DNA from: Ifrita kowaldi
Taxonomy: Eukaryota > Chordata > Aves > Passeriformes > Cinclosomatidae
Direction of reading: 5' to 3'
Assembly: GCA_013398055.1 (NCBI GenBank)
Contig: VZRS01001738.1
Location: forward strand, 1 to 64,000
DNA length: 64,000 bases
The stretch's first letter is position 1. Each line of letters opens with the position of its first letter. Below are positions 37,687 to 50,800 of this stretch, piece after piece. The notes below the pieces were generated by a model that had not been told where the DNA came from, made no database searches, and saw only the letters and a list, made by a program, of their open reading frames with translations. Position numbers and translations under genes: made by a program.

Positions 37687-40600
37687 AAACTCAGAGCTAT
37701 AGTTACACGTCAGTGATTTAATAGTCGGATTGTTCTTTTGATAAGCAGCACGTGAAATTGAGGTACTTATTCCACCTCCTTCTGCTACCTGGCAGACTTT
37801 ATGGAAAGGCAAAAAATGTCTCCAAGTGTTCACTCTGTGGCTGAAAAGAATGGCTGAAAAGGACTATTGCTAATGGTACAGCACAGCGTGTTTTATGCTA
37901 TCTCTGCATGCTTTATTTCCTTTTGACAGCTATGCAGCATGTAGAAGTTAACGATTCACAGAGTGGACCTAGTCAGTGAAAACTCTGTACAAAACTGTTT
38001 CTACTTCCCAGAAGAGTCCCATAGAAAAGCTCCCCAGAATGTCACATGAATTTATCAATTCAGACCTATTGCCAGCTTACATTAATCACAATAGGGTAAA
38101 AATTTATCCATGTAGGAATCTATGTTCTATCCTTCTTTACTTACTGGTGAAACAACATTCAGTAACGTATCACTTAAAATAATGGCAAGAGATGTACCCT
38201 GTTTCGGTGACAAGTCCTCTGCTGCAGGAGGTAACACGATAAAAGATATTGCCTATCATCTTCTAAGCAAGTGCCAAGTAGAATCCACTACTAAATTAGT
38301 TATCTAATCCAATGCTTGGATTCGTGCAATTTGAAATCCTAATTAAAGAAGGAAGCAACCTAGAACAATTCAGATCTCTAAAAAATAGAGTTTGTGTGTT
38401 AGTTTTGCAGCTGTAGAATTCAGACAACGTATCTTAAAAGTACTAGCAGTTTATTTGCAATTAAGAAGTACACAGCTCTAAGGTACGTCAAGTTTATGCT
38501 CAAGACAGGCACTTGTAGGATCAGAGTCCTTGTGCTGTTTGCGCTTTTCCTTTCTACTAACTACAGATGCAAGTCGTAATTTCTGATCCTGTGAAGCATT
38601 ATAAAGTGACTTTTATAGTTACAGTCACACTTGTAATTGTTTCCACAGCTTCCACCTGCCCTCAAAATCTCCCCACATGCTGATATGATAAATTTAAAAA
38701 ACATATGGTAGTAAGCAGGAACAAGTTTTTCAGCTCCACAAGCCAAAAACCTTTGCCCTTCAAGGTCTTACTGTCTGCTTGGTGACTACTCCACTGCCAA
38801 AAAGTCACGTCTAACACCTTGCAGTTGGCTGTGGACAGTCCCTGATATTAAAAAACCAGCCAAGCCGAAAAAAAATCCAACTGTAGATCAATTAAACATC
38901 AAGTTAGAAACTCCTGATCATTTCATGCAATCAACAAGATGTATGCCTTGAAACATTACATTTTATTTTTCGTATCATCATAATTTAACAACAATGTTCA
39001 GTGGTCAGAATGAGAAAAAGATCACACAGTTAAAATTTTCAAGAGTATCTGACAGACTGCTGGAGTGAATTAGAGACTTTGATTAATGTGTGCCTATTTA
39101 CTCTTGAAACAGCGTGGTGTTTTTAGAAAGGCCACATAAAAATTTCTATTCTCGTCTTGACAAAATCCCTCCTCATATAACTTATTCCCTACATTTTACA
39201 CTATGCAACTCTAATTTCTAAAAAACTCCAAATATTTTAAGAGATGACATAACTCGCATGGAGTAGAGACGACAGTCAGCACATAAGTTATGTATTTTTC
39301 TTACTTAGTTTTTAAACAATTGTCAGATTCATGTCTTTCACACTGTTTTCTGCACCTTGAGAACACACCAGGGTATATAAAAAGTTTCCTTTCACAATTT
39401 TGTTTTCATTCATCTTTTCTTTCCTTGATACATTTGACCAGCCTTCAGTTCTGTCAAGTTCATTCAGCATTTTGGACAACCTCCCATAATTTTGTTACAC
39501 TACTTGTTACTTTAAAATTTTGCTGATTTTATGAATAACCACTAAAACTCTAAACAACCCTACTTGTAAATCATGTGCTGAAGCATCTCATTATTAAGAA
39601 CTGCTGTCATCTATGACTCAGTTATTTCAGGGCTGTTTAATATTTCAAGTCTTGAAATTTTTTCTGTCAAACCACAATAAGTGGATCCTGTTGAACTGAC
39701 CCCATCTGATATCTTATTATCTTGTGGAAGTGTTTGTTCTACAATGTTAGAGGTTTGTGTCTCTTTCAGAAGTTGCTTTTCTTTAAATGATGGTTTATTG
39801 ACCTGAAATCATCAGTGGGAAGTCAGCTCATCAAAAGAAAACTTCAGTCACGAAGCACCCTCTGAGCCTGCTTCATGTATCTGAATCATGCTGGCACCAC
39901 CACCTCACCACTTTTATGGCTCTTGATGACTGCTAGGCTGACCTGTTATAGGTGAGCCTCTCACTCGGTGAGGACTCCCTAAAACTCCTCCGAGTCATGA
40001 AAATGTAAGTCCATGTATTAGTAATCTACCTACTTCTGCTAGTGGCTCTTTCTAGGGATTTATAGCATAAAGGTGTCACTTCTCTGAGTTTCCCCATTCT
40101 TAATCTCAGAGTCGATGCATCCACAGGGCTTAACACAGCAGCATACATGGCAGTTCATCGTGGCACAAAGCATCAAATGTGGCTGTGGCTTATTCCCACA
40201 GAGGGAGGCAGAAGACTTTAAAAAGCTACTTAACAATGAAGAAATTTAACCACACTGGACACTGTGATGATGTATATATAAGTGGTTATTTGGGTTTGTT
40301 TTTTCAGAAAAAGGTTCCTTTTATTTTTAGTCACTCATCTAAATGAAATGAGAGTCTCTTACATCATTTTAGATAGAGAAAATATGTACTGCTTTAGCAG
40401 GTAAAAGCTAACTTATGTGAACATTCCCAAGGTAACACCCTACCTTTGTACTAAGTGAAATCAAGGTCTGGGAGAGCTGTACAACTTTATCACCTGCACC
40501 TTCACATACTTCTGCTATATGCAAGTTTTTCACTAGCTACTGTTTAAATAATAAACCTTTTGCCCCACCCAGGTTCATTAATTTTAACTCTCAACAATCC

Positions 40601-40917
40601 AGTTCCCTTTCTGGTAAACCCTCCCTCTTGGTTTCCCCCCCCACCCCTTGTTTTTTAAATATTATGTAAAAGACTGCCTAGGTTCAAATGGATATAAACT
40701 ATTTAATTTTGCATTTCACACTCAGACATCTCAGCATTCCTCTAGCTGCTTTGCTACAGGATAAAGCTTGGCTTGTTTTCTGAAACTGCTTAAGTCCATC
40801 ACATGATGACACTGTATTTAGTTTAGAAAACCCGTTCTCTACATTTACCAGCATCTCTTTTGAAAATGCAATATTGTTCTTTTGTGAAGTAGCTTTTTTG
40901 ATACTAGATCAACCAAA

Positions 40918-41280
40918 TTGAGTACAGTCACCCCTCAGTACTTGCCGGGGTTTTGGCCACCTGGTGCATCCCGGTGCAACAAGTCAGCTTACCCCTGCCG
41001 TTTCTGGAGCTGGGCTGCAGGGCAGGCTGGCACAGTCCTTCTGTCTAAGGCATGTGCTCCTCCCGGGGACACCCTGTGTGCAGCTCAGACAGCACCTCTC
41101 GACCTCGTCCGGATGTCAGGCAATGAACACACGGCACCATGCTCGGTCATGCCTCGGCACCGCACCAAGTGACAACGCCGAAAGACAGGAGATGGCCTCT
41201 GGTAACAGCCGGCACCCTGGTGCTGCAGCACAGCCACACTTCGCTAGCTCCTGTTTATGCCAGTAATGGGGCAGCCCTGG
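40918..41280. other. GC-rich patch in PTGER4 intron
   Basis: About 360 bp with clearly higher GC and more CpG than the surrounding intron. It is non-repetitive as far as I can tell. The + strand frames of 84 and 100 residues overlap one another and have no recognisable domain. It could be a regulatory element or an old degraded repeat; the sequence alone does not say. Confidence 0.4.
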
Positions 41281-42511
41281 CCCACCCCTTGTGATTACAG
41301 CTCCTCTGAGCAGGGGGACAGACTCGTTGACAACTGAGTCCTGTTCACATGCACTTCTCTAAACTTCCTTACAGTGATACACACTTGCCTCTCCAGCTGG
41401 CCAGACCTATCTGACATACATTGCACTCCCTCTCTATGACAGAGGGATCACAAGAAACCTCCTTAAACAAGTCCTTCTAAAAACACCTTCTGTCTGACAG
41501 CCACTGCTTGAGTCCCTACACTGTGTTTCGGAAGATGGCATATAAGGCAAGCCAACTATTTGTTTAATGTCTCTGAGCCAGAGTAGGACAGGATTTTGAC
41601 AAGCTTTTATTATGGCAGTTGGCAAGCAAAAACTGAGCCTCTAGCTGGTGGATTTAGGTTTTTTTTGTCTTTCCTAAGGATAAGGTAGAGGAATAGAAAA
41701 AAGTAGATCCTGTGTGTTCAGTTCAATGACACTAATTGCATCAACCATTACAGAAAACTAGCAAATGGTTAGTTGTAATGCTGTTTGACATTTCAGCATG
41801 ATCTCAAGGTTTATGTGGGCCAGATTCCTCCAACGCTCATTTCACTGAGCAACACACCGACAGGTGGTTCCACTGAGTTCACTCCTCCCACTGTGTGGGG
41901 ATCTCCTGGAAGGATGCCTGTGTGGGATCTACCCCAGAGATGGTGCAGGAATACCTGAGGAGTGGAAGCTTAGCTCAGGTTTTGGTTGTGAAGAACTCTG
42001 TATGTTGCTAGTGCCAAGTGAACACAACCCTGTCCTCCTTTTGCACATCATGGACTGTTGCACCCCTCAGCAACAGCATGCACATTTTTAAAACACACTA
42101 AACAGCCAGAAATGCAGGCCAGACCCAAACCTCACTTAGCCCAAATTAATTTTGCGGATGAACTTTAAATTGCCTTTAGCTCTCAGCAGGATTTTGCTGC
42201 ATGGATTCCAGTTGAACAGTGGAACAACTATTAAGAATTTTTGGTGCTCTATTTTAACCAAGCAAAGAAGTCCAGGACTTGGGATAAGCAGGTTTCTTTT
42301 TCTGTAAATGTAAATCTACTCAACTTTCTCTTACCATGCATGTATGCTAACAGCCTTTGAATTATTTTAACAGTTTGTGACACCAACTATAGGTGTCACA
42401 AATAAGCACCTATTCCAACAGGAATCTGTTTGACAAACACAGACTAGATGGAAGAAAGACTCTGCAGCAAGGGTGATGGAACAGAAGAAAGGTTTGCATG
42501 ATGTTACTCAC

Positions 42512-43342
42512 CACCAGAGGAATGGAGCAGATGACCACGACCAGGGAAGTGGCAATGAGCAGAATAACCATCTGGATTTCTGCTCCAGCCATCCGACGGA
42601 AACTTCGGCGCCTGCGAAAGTCAGATAAACGGCTGGAGGTGGTGTCTGTCCCCAAGGACGTGCGTCGCATGAACTGTCGGTGCATGCGAATGAGGGCCAC
42701 GCACACCAGGATGTTACAGATCACGGTCACCAGGATCAGGAAGGAGCTGAAGCCCGCGTACATGTAGGAATATGCTGCATGGGTGGACACGTTTGTTCGC
42801 CAGTCTATGAAACACCAAGTGGAAGGGTACTGCAAAGTAGATTTGCCGAGCCCCATGCTGGGGAGGGCGCAGAACAGCACGTTGGAAGCATAGATGGCAA
42901 AGAGCGTGAGCCCTGCCAGCTTCTTGTCTACGTAATGGTTGTAGAAATAGGCATGGTTGATGGCCAGGTACCTCTCTATAGACATGGCACAGATAATGCT
43001 GAGGCCAGAGAGCCCAAAGAAGAGGAGGATGAAGGAGCTGTACTCACACAGTGCAGCTCCTCCTGGCCATTGGTTCTGCAGGTAAGTGGCAATTGTGACC
43101 GGACTCACCAGGCAGGTCCCCAAGAGATCTGTGACTGCCAGTCCACAGACCAGCGTGTAGAAAGTGGTCTCCTTCTGCTCCTTCCTGGACTTGCAGAGCA
43201 CCACGATGGCTATGAGGTTGCCCACCACGCCGAAGATGAACATGACAGTGGGGATGGTGGGGGGCTTCCCGCCTTCGGCCCCGCTGGCAGTCCCGTTGGC
43301 GGAGCCGTTCGCAGGTGGCATGGTGGTGGGGTCGAATGACAT
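42512..43342 (-). CDS. PTGER4: PTGER4 first coding exon (TM1-TM6), EP4 receptor
   Basis: Encodes residues 1-277 of the prostaglandin E2 receptor EP4, a Gs-coupled class A GPCR of the plasma membrane. Visible features include two N-glycosylation sequons (Asn12, Asn16) and TM1 with GVVGNL. Cys99 and Cys177 form the expected disulfide pair. The E-R-Y motif is at 123-125. The prostanoid-receptor signature STWCFIDW lies in the second extracellular loop (174-181), followed by a basic third intracellular loop (RLSDFRRRRSFRR) and TM6. The third intracellular loop is shorter than in human EP4. The donor is GTGAGT and the junction is phase 0 to the exon at 35170. Start: ATG at 43342 gives 474 residues. 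The next in-frame ATG (43321-43319), in the context CCACCATG, gives 467 and an N-terminus equal in length to the human one. A GTG further upstream (43351) is not a likely start. The + strand frames of 89 and 219 residues are antisense shadows. Confidence 0.96.
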
Positions 43343-43529
43343 GATACCCACGCTGCAGCTGCCGAGCTGGGAGATGGCAAGATCGGGTCCGAAAAGGAAA
43401 AGCCGCGTAAGGGAGGGGAGACGGTTGTATAGTGCGAAAGAAAAAATTCAAATGGGCGAGAAGTTATTAAAAAAAAGAAAAAAAAAAGAAAAAAGTGGCG
43501 TGTTTCAATTAAAGAAAGAAAGAAAGTCC
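43343..43529 (-). promoter_or_regulatory. PTGER4: PTGER4 5' leader / proximal upstream region
   Basis: Sequence directly before the EP4 start on the minus strand. It is pyrimidine-rich, with T/C runs at about 43448-43528, and has no AG until 'catctcccag' shortly before the start (about 43371 on the + strand). A noncoding first exon spliced here is possible, since mammalian PTGER4 has a noncoding first exon, but this is inference. It runs into an assembly gap. Confidence 0.5.
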
Positions 43530-43748
43530 NNNNNNNNNNNNNNNNNNNNNNNNNNNNNNNNNNNNNNNNNNNNNNNNNNNNNNNNNNNNNNNNNNNNNNN
43601 NNNNNNNNNNNNNNNNNNNNNNNNNNNNNNNNNNNNNNNNNNNNNNNNNNNNNNNNNNNNNNNNNNNNNNNNNNNNNNNNNNNNNNNNNNNNNNNNNNNN
43701 NNNNNNNNNNNNNNNNNNNNNNNNNNNNNNNNNNNNNNNNNNNNNNNN
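43530..43748. other. Assembly gap (219 N)
   Basis: A run of N of 219 bases, bordered by a GAAA/AAAG simple repeat on the left and GC-rich sequence on the right. A single N also occurs at 43859. The gap falls in the expected PTGER4 promoter or first-exon region. Translations spanning it are meaningless. Confidence 1.
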
Positions 43749-44095
43749 GCACCGACGCCGGGGAGGGCTCAGCGCGGCGCTGGGGCGGCGGCTCCAGGTG
43801 CCCTCGGGGGCGGCGTGAGAAGGTGCCGGAGCGCGGTGGCCGCGGCTCATCCCCCGCCNCGCGGCCGGCGGGAGCGCGGGCTGCTCGCACCGAAGGGGCC
43901 GCGGGGCCGGGCTGTCGCTGCCCGCCCCGCCGTGCTCCAGTGTAGGACCCGGGGAGGGGTCCCGCACTCCGTGTGCCGGGCCGAGCCCGTGTCACCCCCG
44001 CGCCCCGATCACAGAGGGGTGACGCCGCAGGGGACGGCCCGCAGCCGATGCTCCGGCATCAGGGCAGCGTGACCGGAGTGTCCCGCTGCCAAAGG
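43749..44095. promoter_or_regulatory. PTGER4: CpG-island-like promoter region of PTGER4
   Basis: Very GC- and CpG-rich sequence with two GGGGCGG boxes (43782-43788 and 43807-43813). It lies a few hundred bases upstream of the EP4 start and falls off to ordinary AT-rich sequence after about 44.1 kb. This is the typical composition of a CpG-island promoter. The PTGER4 transcription start and noncoding first exon probably lie here or in the gap. The open frames across it are composition artefacts. Confidence 0.7.
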
Positions 44096-47000
44096 GAAGA
44101 TGTGTTGTACTGCTTGTTTCTGGCCGCTGTTAGTGTGGGTACCGAGCACAGGAAGGGTGTGTGTGGGTTCAGGGGATGCATTTGTATGTTTGTTCCAAGA
44201 ACTTGTTCGGTCTTGACTGTGAGACGATCACGTGTGAATTGGAAATAGGGTTACACTTGTTGGCAAAGTCCTGCGATTACAGTCAGTCTTACCTGGGCTG
44301 GTGGAAGGGCAGCAGTCACTTTGTGCAGTGCCTGTGTGCAGCTTTCACCCAAGCGGTGATGGTGGTGATGTCGTCCCTAGTCCAGAAATGTCCATACAAG
44401 ACCTACGACCACAAGTATGTCCATGGGTGTCTCTGTGCTAGTGACCTGTGCTATCACTTCTGGCTCAGGAACAAAGCTTCACATTGTCATGCTGGATTTC
44501 ACACCCAGATCCAGCTGGTCTATTGTCCTTTCTTGTACACTTGGTGACATTTGTTGTTATAAAGAACACACAACCTCTGTCCCAAAGCATGACATTTATA
44601 TCCTTATAAGAATCTGTTCTCTGGGACAAAGGCAAAACGTATTATGAAAGTCTATTATTTGTCAGTCTTACTATCATCTTCCCTCTCTTTTTTTTTTCTT
44701 TCAAGCCTATGAAAATGATGCCTGTGGACTTGCTATCAGTTAAATCATGATAAAATCATGATATACTGATGACAAAAGTACTGACAGAACAAAATATATG
44801 AGGACAAGTTTGTACGGTAGGAAAGAGAACAAAGAGTTTCAGTTTTCAGTACTGTGTGGGCAGACGTGAAGAAAAAACCCCTGTTTTTTATTTGATCTGC
44901 TTTTTAGCGTTGTTATCTAACTGCTTTGAAAACTAAAATACAGTTTTAGGAAAAACCTTGGTTTTTAAGTAGCACGAACAGAGATAAATAAACTATAGCA
45001 GTGGTGGTGATCTGGTCTGCTCAGAGAAAACAAACAGCACTTTTCCTTACATTTTGCTGGTACTGGTGCCTCTTTATTTTTTGCAAAATTAGAAAGTCAT
45101 TCTGTCACAAGCACAGGGGTACACGTGGGACTAGAGGTTGATCAGTTATATTTGCCTAATTATCAGAAGCAAATTAGAAGTTCTTCAAAATACTATCCAA
45201 AGTAAGTACAGCACGAAGGTTGTTCTTCTTATCTTTTAAACAGTTTTCTGACTGTGCCAGGGAAGCTGACCCAGGTGCAGAGCAAGCTCTGAATTTGAAA
45301 GGTGTAATTTCACATGCTTTCTCAACAGTCCTTTTTTCCTACACTGAGACTTTGGAGCTCTGGCTTTAGAGGCCATTATATGGGATTAATTTCACACAGG
45401 TCTAGCAGTATTTACTAGTATGGAAAAAGAGCTACCTTGCTTCCCTGAAGCGGTGCAAAAGTTTTTCATGACTAAAGGCAGAGGAAATTATTTGTGTTTC
45501 TTTGTTGCTGCCTTTTTTTCACTTCTTTTCTCAACTGCACATCCCATTTTATGAGGTATTTTGCCCATCTCATGACAGACTGTCTTAAGAAGGTTCAGTC
45601 TGTAGCAGAGGGTGCCCAGGCCCTGCTGTGGGTTTGTAGGCATGAGTGTGTGTGTGAAAGAGTGAATGCTGTCTTTTGCTCTAGGTCTGTCTTACAGTGG
45701 ATACACTTGAAGAACTAATTAAAAAATGCAGAAAGTTAGGAAAATCAATGAAGAAACCGCACTTTTTCAAAAAAAAAAAAGGAAAAGTATGCAAAAAGTA
45801 TAGTTGTGAGTGCAAGGATAGTAAGATCAGTTTTGTGAAATAGTGTTAGTTCTTTAGTTATAGAATAGGATAGAAATCAGTCACACAATTGTGGGATGGG
45901 TTTCTGGGGATGTGAGCTTACTGTGTCTACCCATTGTCTAGCTTTCAGAGTTACTAGAAAAATACAGTAACTTTTGGGAGTTTCCCATTGAACTAATGGT
46001 TTTGATATATAGAACTCCTAGTCAAGATGAAAAGCATAATCACGTGAAATCGTTAGTCTTCAGAGCAAAGCAGACACTGTGGAACTGAAGTGGAACTGAA
46101 AAAATGAAGAAATTCCACTTGTAACAAGAGTTGTCATCCTCTCATATCAGAAATGTCACACGTTGTAGCATTGAGAAACCACCAAAGAACTTCTGTTTGT
46201 GAGGAAACCGCTTATGTGAGTCAAAATATCATGAGTTAAAAATAAAGTCTTCGAATCACGAATGGGAAAAAAACCACAATTAATTTCAAAAATTCTAGAT
46301 TAGGAAATATTAGGGCAGTCACAATAGTTAGGATTTACTCTTAATTGCCTCAGAGCAAACTTTTTCTGATGATAGTGTTGCAATTTTTAGAAGGTTAATT
46401 GTGACACATAAGTCGACTACAATAGCTTAATCAGTTGAGATGTATAACTAACTGTGGTCATATTTCTAGCTTGGTGAAAGATTTTAATTAAATATTTGAC
46501 TTCTTGTTTTTTACTTTTTTTTTTTTACTTTTTCTTCCATGGCATATTTATTTAGCATGTCTCAGCTGCCCCGTGATACTCCTTAGGTCTCCTTTAGCTA
46601 GCTGATGGTTCCAAAAGCTTACCTGCATTTCTCAGGGGCAGCTGGAACATAGCCAAATAAACTATATGAAGGCCTTTCTGCTGCGAGCTCCACTTCCAGA
46701 GGAGTGATGTCTTCAGCAGGGAGTGGAAGTGTGTATACAGCCAATTTTGGAAACTTTGGACTGCTCTTAGCATGCTGCAGGTCTGACAAACATTTTGCAT
46801 GTTAAAATCCCATTACATATTTGGAGTTCAGTAACATTCTTGACTTACTCAAGAGTTTGTCAGCCTTTCTCCTTTCGTGGAAAACTTGGCTATGGGAAAA
46901 CTTTTTTGCTGCTTTTTTGCTTAATTTTCACTGTCATACTTTTGACACATAAAGTTTTCCAGGAATAAAAAACAACTGTTAGAGTAAACTCTGTGTGTAT

Positions 47001-47837
47001 GCCAAAATAAAATCATTATTAATAGACAATGGAGATAGACCGAACCAAATGTTTCCTAACAGTCTTTCTTTAATTAATAATTAGAAAAGAAAAATTATGC
47101 AAGGAGTAAGCTGAAAAAACTGTTTCACAGGAATTGGGGAATCTGTAACATCACTTCAACAGAAGTAGCACTGTAAGTAGATAAAAAATTTATGTTTTAA
47201 AACATAGAATATTTTCCTGCCCTCATACTTTTGTATAAAATCATCACAGATGGTAACAGTTTGGTTTGTTTTTTTTTTTTTGTTAGTTTTTTAGGAATTC
47301 TAATTATTACTAGCATTATTACTAGCACTTCTGGCACATTTCCTTTGTTCTTGATAAAACATCTTGATGAGTGGGGGCTTTCCCAGGGTGGGAAATTTTT
47401 GTGGGGTGAGAGCAGTCCTGTCCCATTCCCTCTCTTCTTGTTGTGTGGTGCTCTAGGAGAGAGCTGCAAATGCCACTGCCAGGGCACGCAGTGGTGCCCT
47501 GCATGCAGGGCACCTCTGAACCCCCGTAGGACACTATGTGTAGCACAGGTCTATAATTTACTCAACAGTCATGTGTTCCATATTAGTCAATCATGCTACT
47601 GAGGTTTGGGGTTTTTTTGTCTGTTTGAACGATGCTGTTAACCTTTGTAGTACACTGGGTTTTTCCTCTGTAATAACATTTGTCACTGTGCTAGTACACA
47701 ATTCTATTTTAGCAGTTTTGAAGTCTGCATTAGTTGTTAAAATACTTAAAATACTTCAATTTATTTTTTCAATCTGTTTCTTTGGAACTGTGCAGGTTAA
47801 AATAGCTTACGCTTCTACTGTTTCTTATACTGTTTTA

Positions 47838-47871
47838 TTTATCTGTCTATCTATTTATCTATTTATTTGTT
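47838..47871. repeat. Imperfect TCTA/TTTA simple repeat
   Basis: Mixed TCTG, TCTA and TTTA units ('tctatctatttatctattta') in T-rich sequence. It is short and degenerate. Confidence 0.7.
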
Positions 47872-50800
47872 TTTAAGTTGGCAGTTTTTACTTGCCTTTC
47901 AGAGACCAACAGAAGAAATGGGAAGTTCATAGAAGAGCACTGATAAATAGCTGTCAACATATTTTCTTTTATTTAGAGCCCTTAAAATAATTTTGACTAT
48001 TTTAGGCATTACCTGATGCATTACATGTAGCCAGCTAAGCCAGACCTGATGCAGAGAAAAACGTTATGTTATGAAAAAAATGTCAAATTCCTCTTGGGTA
48101 TAAGCTGTTACCTTCACTGAAGTAGACTAGTATTTTAGAGTATATGCTGGATTAGTTGTACAGGGGCCTTGGAATATACTTTGTTAATATTAGTAATCAG
48201 AATTTTTTCTATTTTTTAAACTTTCCATGGCTGGTGCTGTGTGCTGTTTCATTTTGTTGTGAGGAGGTCCAGTGATCGACAGCTGTGGTGGAAGCAGAAG
48301 CAGCCTGGCACTGCACAGGAAGCAGTTATGTGGCAGGTCCTGTTGCCGTCTAGCTGTTCTGCAGATTTTCCATCAGAGATCATAAGACTGAAGACCCTTT
48401 CCAAGGATCCTGGCTGTAACTCTGTGACTGTATCTGTGTGCCAGAAATTTCAACAAAGTAGCAGGCTTTCTCGTGGTTGTTATTGTGGGTTTTTTTTCGG
48501 GTGGTGTGATAGTGTTGTTGGGGTGTGATATACACCCATATTCCCTGGATTTGAAGAAAGAACCAGGGCTGTGCATTTCTGTTTGAAAGTTGAAACTTTT
48601 ATCAGGTATGAAAAGCTGCGTACCAAAGGCACCTGTGGTGAAATCAGTGGACCTGTGATTTTTGCAGCTGGTTTAGCAGTCATGGAAGTGGTTTAACTCA
48701 TGATATGGTTTTGTAGCATTCCTTTCTCTGTCGTCATACTTGGCTTTGTGTTTTTATTCAACACCTCTATGTAAAATAAACTGTAGTTTCTCTGGAAAGT
48801 ATACTGCCTATGTACAGATTGTTTTCTCTTTCTATCCTAGTGTAGTGGTCCAAGAAGACTGTCAGTAATTTTGAGGTGAAATTTGTTTTCTTCCATGAAG
48901 GTACCTGGACCATTTAGTTGGAAAGAGGGCAGAATCCTTTAAAGTGTGTGCTGAGTCTCTATGCTACCTTTAAAGCATGAGGGCTGGCTTGGGCATGTGA
49001 TTCAAGGATAGATGTGAGTTAAAATCAGCTGAAAGTTTAATAGAACTTTCTTCTGGTACCAGCCTGCCCACTGTGGGGCTGGACTTGAAAGTGTTTCCAG
49101 CTGTCAGGAGGGACTAACAAGTAGGGAACTGCAATGGGTCTTTTGTTACCTGGTGGAAGAACTATCTGAATAAATGCTAAGGCTGGGCTCTTTGGGAAAG
49201 ATTTTTTCTGGTTTTTAAATGCTTGCTATTGCAGTTATTCAGAAAGGGTTTGTACACTGTGTAACTACTGTATGTGATTAACTCTTGCATGGGGTGAATT
49301 ATGTCACATTAAGTATTGAATTCTGAAAGATTCCTGGACCAAGAAAAATAATACAAACCAACAAGTTACTGGATATTATCTGTTAATCAGCAGCTTGGTT
49401 CTTAGAAAAATCTACTAAAGCTCCTTGAAAAAAAGGCTAATTTTGTGGGAACGATTCATGTATTAGGTGAGTCAGCTATCTTTCAGTAAGAGGACACTGG
49501 CTGCAAAATCACTGGAATAAGCTCCAGCTTTAGTAATTCTGCAACAAATGACGAACTGTATTTGCAGCAGAATGTTTTTAGAAGGTCCGTAAGAAGTTTT
49601 CAAGGAAATGTTTTCTTGCCTGTAAATTCTCTGTTACTCCAGCAGAGGGTAGTTTATCCTCTAGGAAGCTAGGTGTGTTGAAGGAATGATTGGGAAAGGT
49701 AACTTAATGATTCCCATTTCCTCTTGTTTTAGATAGGGCAATAAAAATTAACTTCAACAGACTGACCTCATCAGATTAACAAATACTAAAACATACTGTT
49801 AGGCTACGGTATGTTCTTAGGCTGGGACTGGAAAAGGCAGCCAAATTCAACAGTAGTCCCATTTCTGTCCTGCTACCAAGGGCTTCATTTGCCCTTCAAG
49901 AATTACTGCAGTTTGTTGTGCTGAGAACAGTCACATTATCAGCCTAAGAGCTACTTCACTTTCATTTGTCAGTTAGTGAAATAGATACAACATGAAGCAT
50001 TTTTTATTTCAAATACATAAAATCACTCTAGTTGAAGAGTGTTTGGCTTGTTTACTGTTGCTTAAAAGCCCTTCTTTCTGCCACGGTACCCACTGCTGCA
50101 GCAGCTGATGTCGAGGAGAATATATGTTTGCAGGTTGTTGTGCTAGTACCCACCTGCAGCTGCTCCCTGCTCTCCTCACTGGTAGTGGGTGTTGACTGGG
50201 AGTTGCTCTTTCTATGGTCTCCTCTTCTGTGATATTTTATTTTATTTTAAATCAGTCATCAGGAAGCAGTCCTGAAGTAAGCTTTTGTGGCTGTCAGTCC
50301 TGAGGTGCAGCAGAAACTCTTCTGACATGAGAGCATGAGTGAGGGCAGTGATGACTGAATATTTGAAAGGGTAGCAAAGAGATGTGAGGATCCACAGTTG
50401 TTCTGTTGCCAGGTTTCAATGGAGCCCTGTTACTCAGAATTCGTTTCCTTTCAACGCAGCGTTTCAGCTCCTCATGGATATTGGCCTTTTTGCCTGATTT
50501 CTAGAAAGAATATATTAATATTTATCTTTCTGTTTATCTTAGTGAGAGGTGTAATATGGTTAACACTATGCTGCATATTTTAATCTTAAACTTCTGTATC
50601 ATTTGCTCTAAAAAAAAATCATCAAGGAGCATTCCTGTAAGAAACCTGTAATATGGTCAGTGTCAGTCATGTCCATGCTTCCATGACTAGCTTGATTGAT
50701 CTTGGTGTTACTTTCACTTGGAGCTTTCCCTGTGGTGCATAGGACTTCTATTTTTTGTCTTTTCTTTCTTTTTTTTTTTTTTTTTGTTAACACATTTGCA

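Larger units (their letters stand above)
35171..42511 (-). other. PTGER4: PTGER4 intron, 7,341 bp
   Basis: Phase-0 intron on the minus strand with donor GTGAGT (42511-42506) and acceptor 'ccttgggtag'. It splits the gene near the junction of TM6 and the third extracellular loop, the usual position in prostanoid receptors. It holds an alternating purine-pyrimidine repeat (37311-37580), A/T homopolymer runs near 37000 and 37670, and a GC-rich patch at about 40918-41280. I see no gene or transposon in it. Confidence 0.9.

Noticed and set aside
42680..43339. 219-residue + strand open frame
   Set aside because: It lies exactly antisense to the first coding exon of PTGER4, and its length follows from the GC-rich codon usage of the real gene on the other strand. 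It has no recognisable domain.
43343..43351. Upstream GTG as the EP4 start
   Set aside because: A GTG start is very rare in vertebrate nuclear genes, and two ATG codons follow within 33 bases.
43164..44072. Long frames on both strands crossing the N gap (302, 261 and 152 residues)
   Set aside because: They are bridged by unknown bases and by CpG-rich promoter sequence; there is no evidence of coding.
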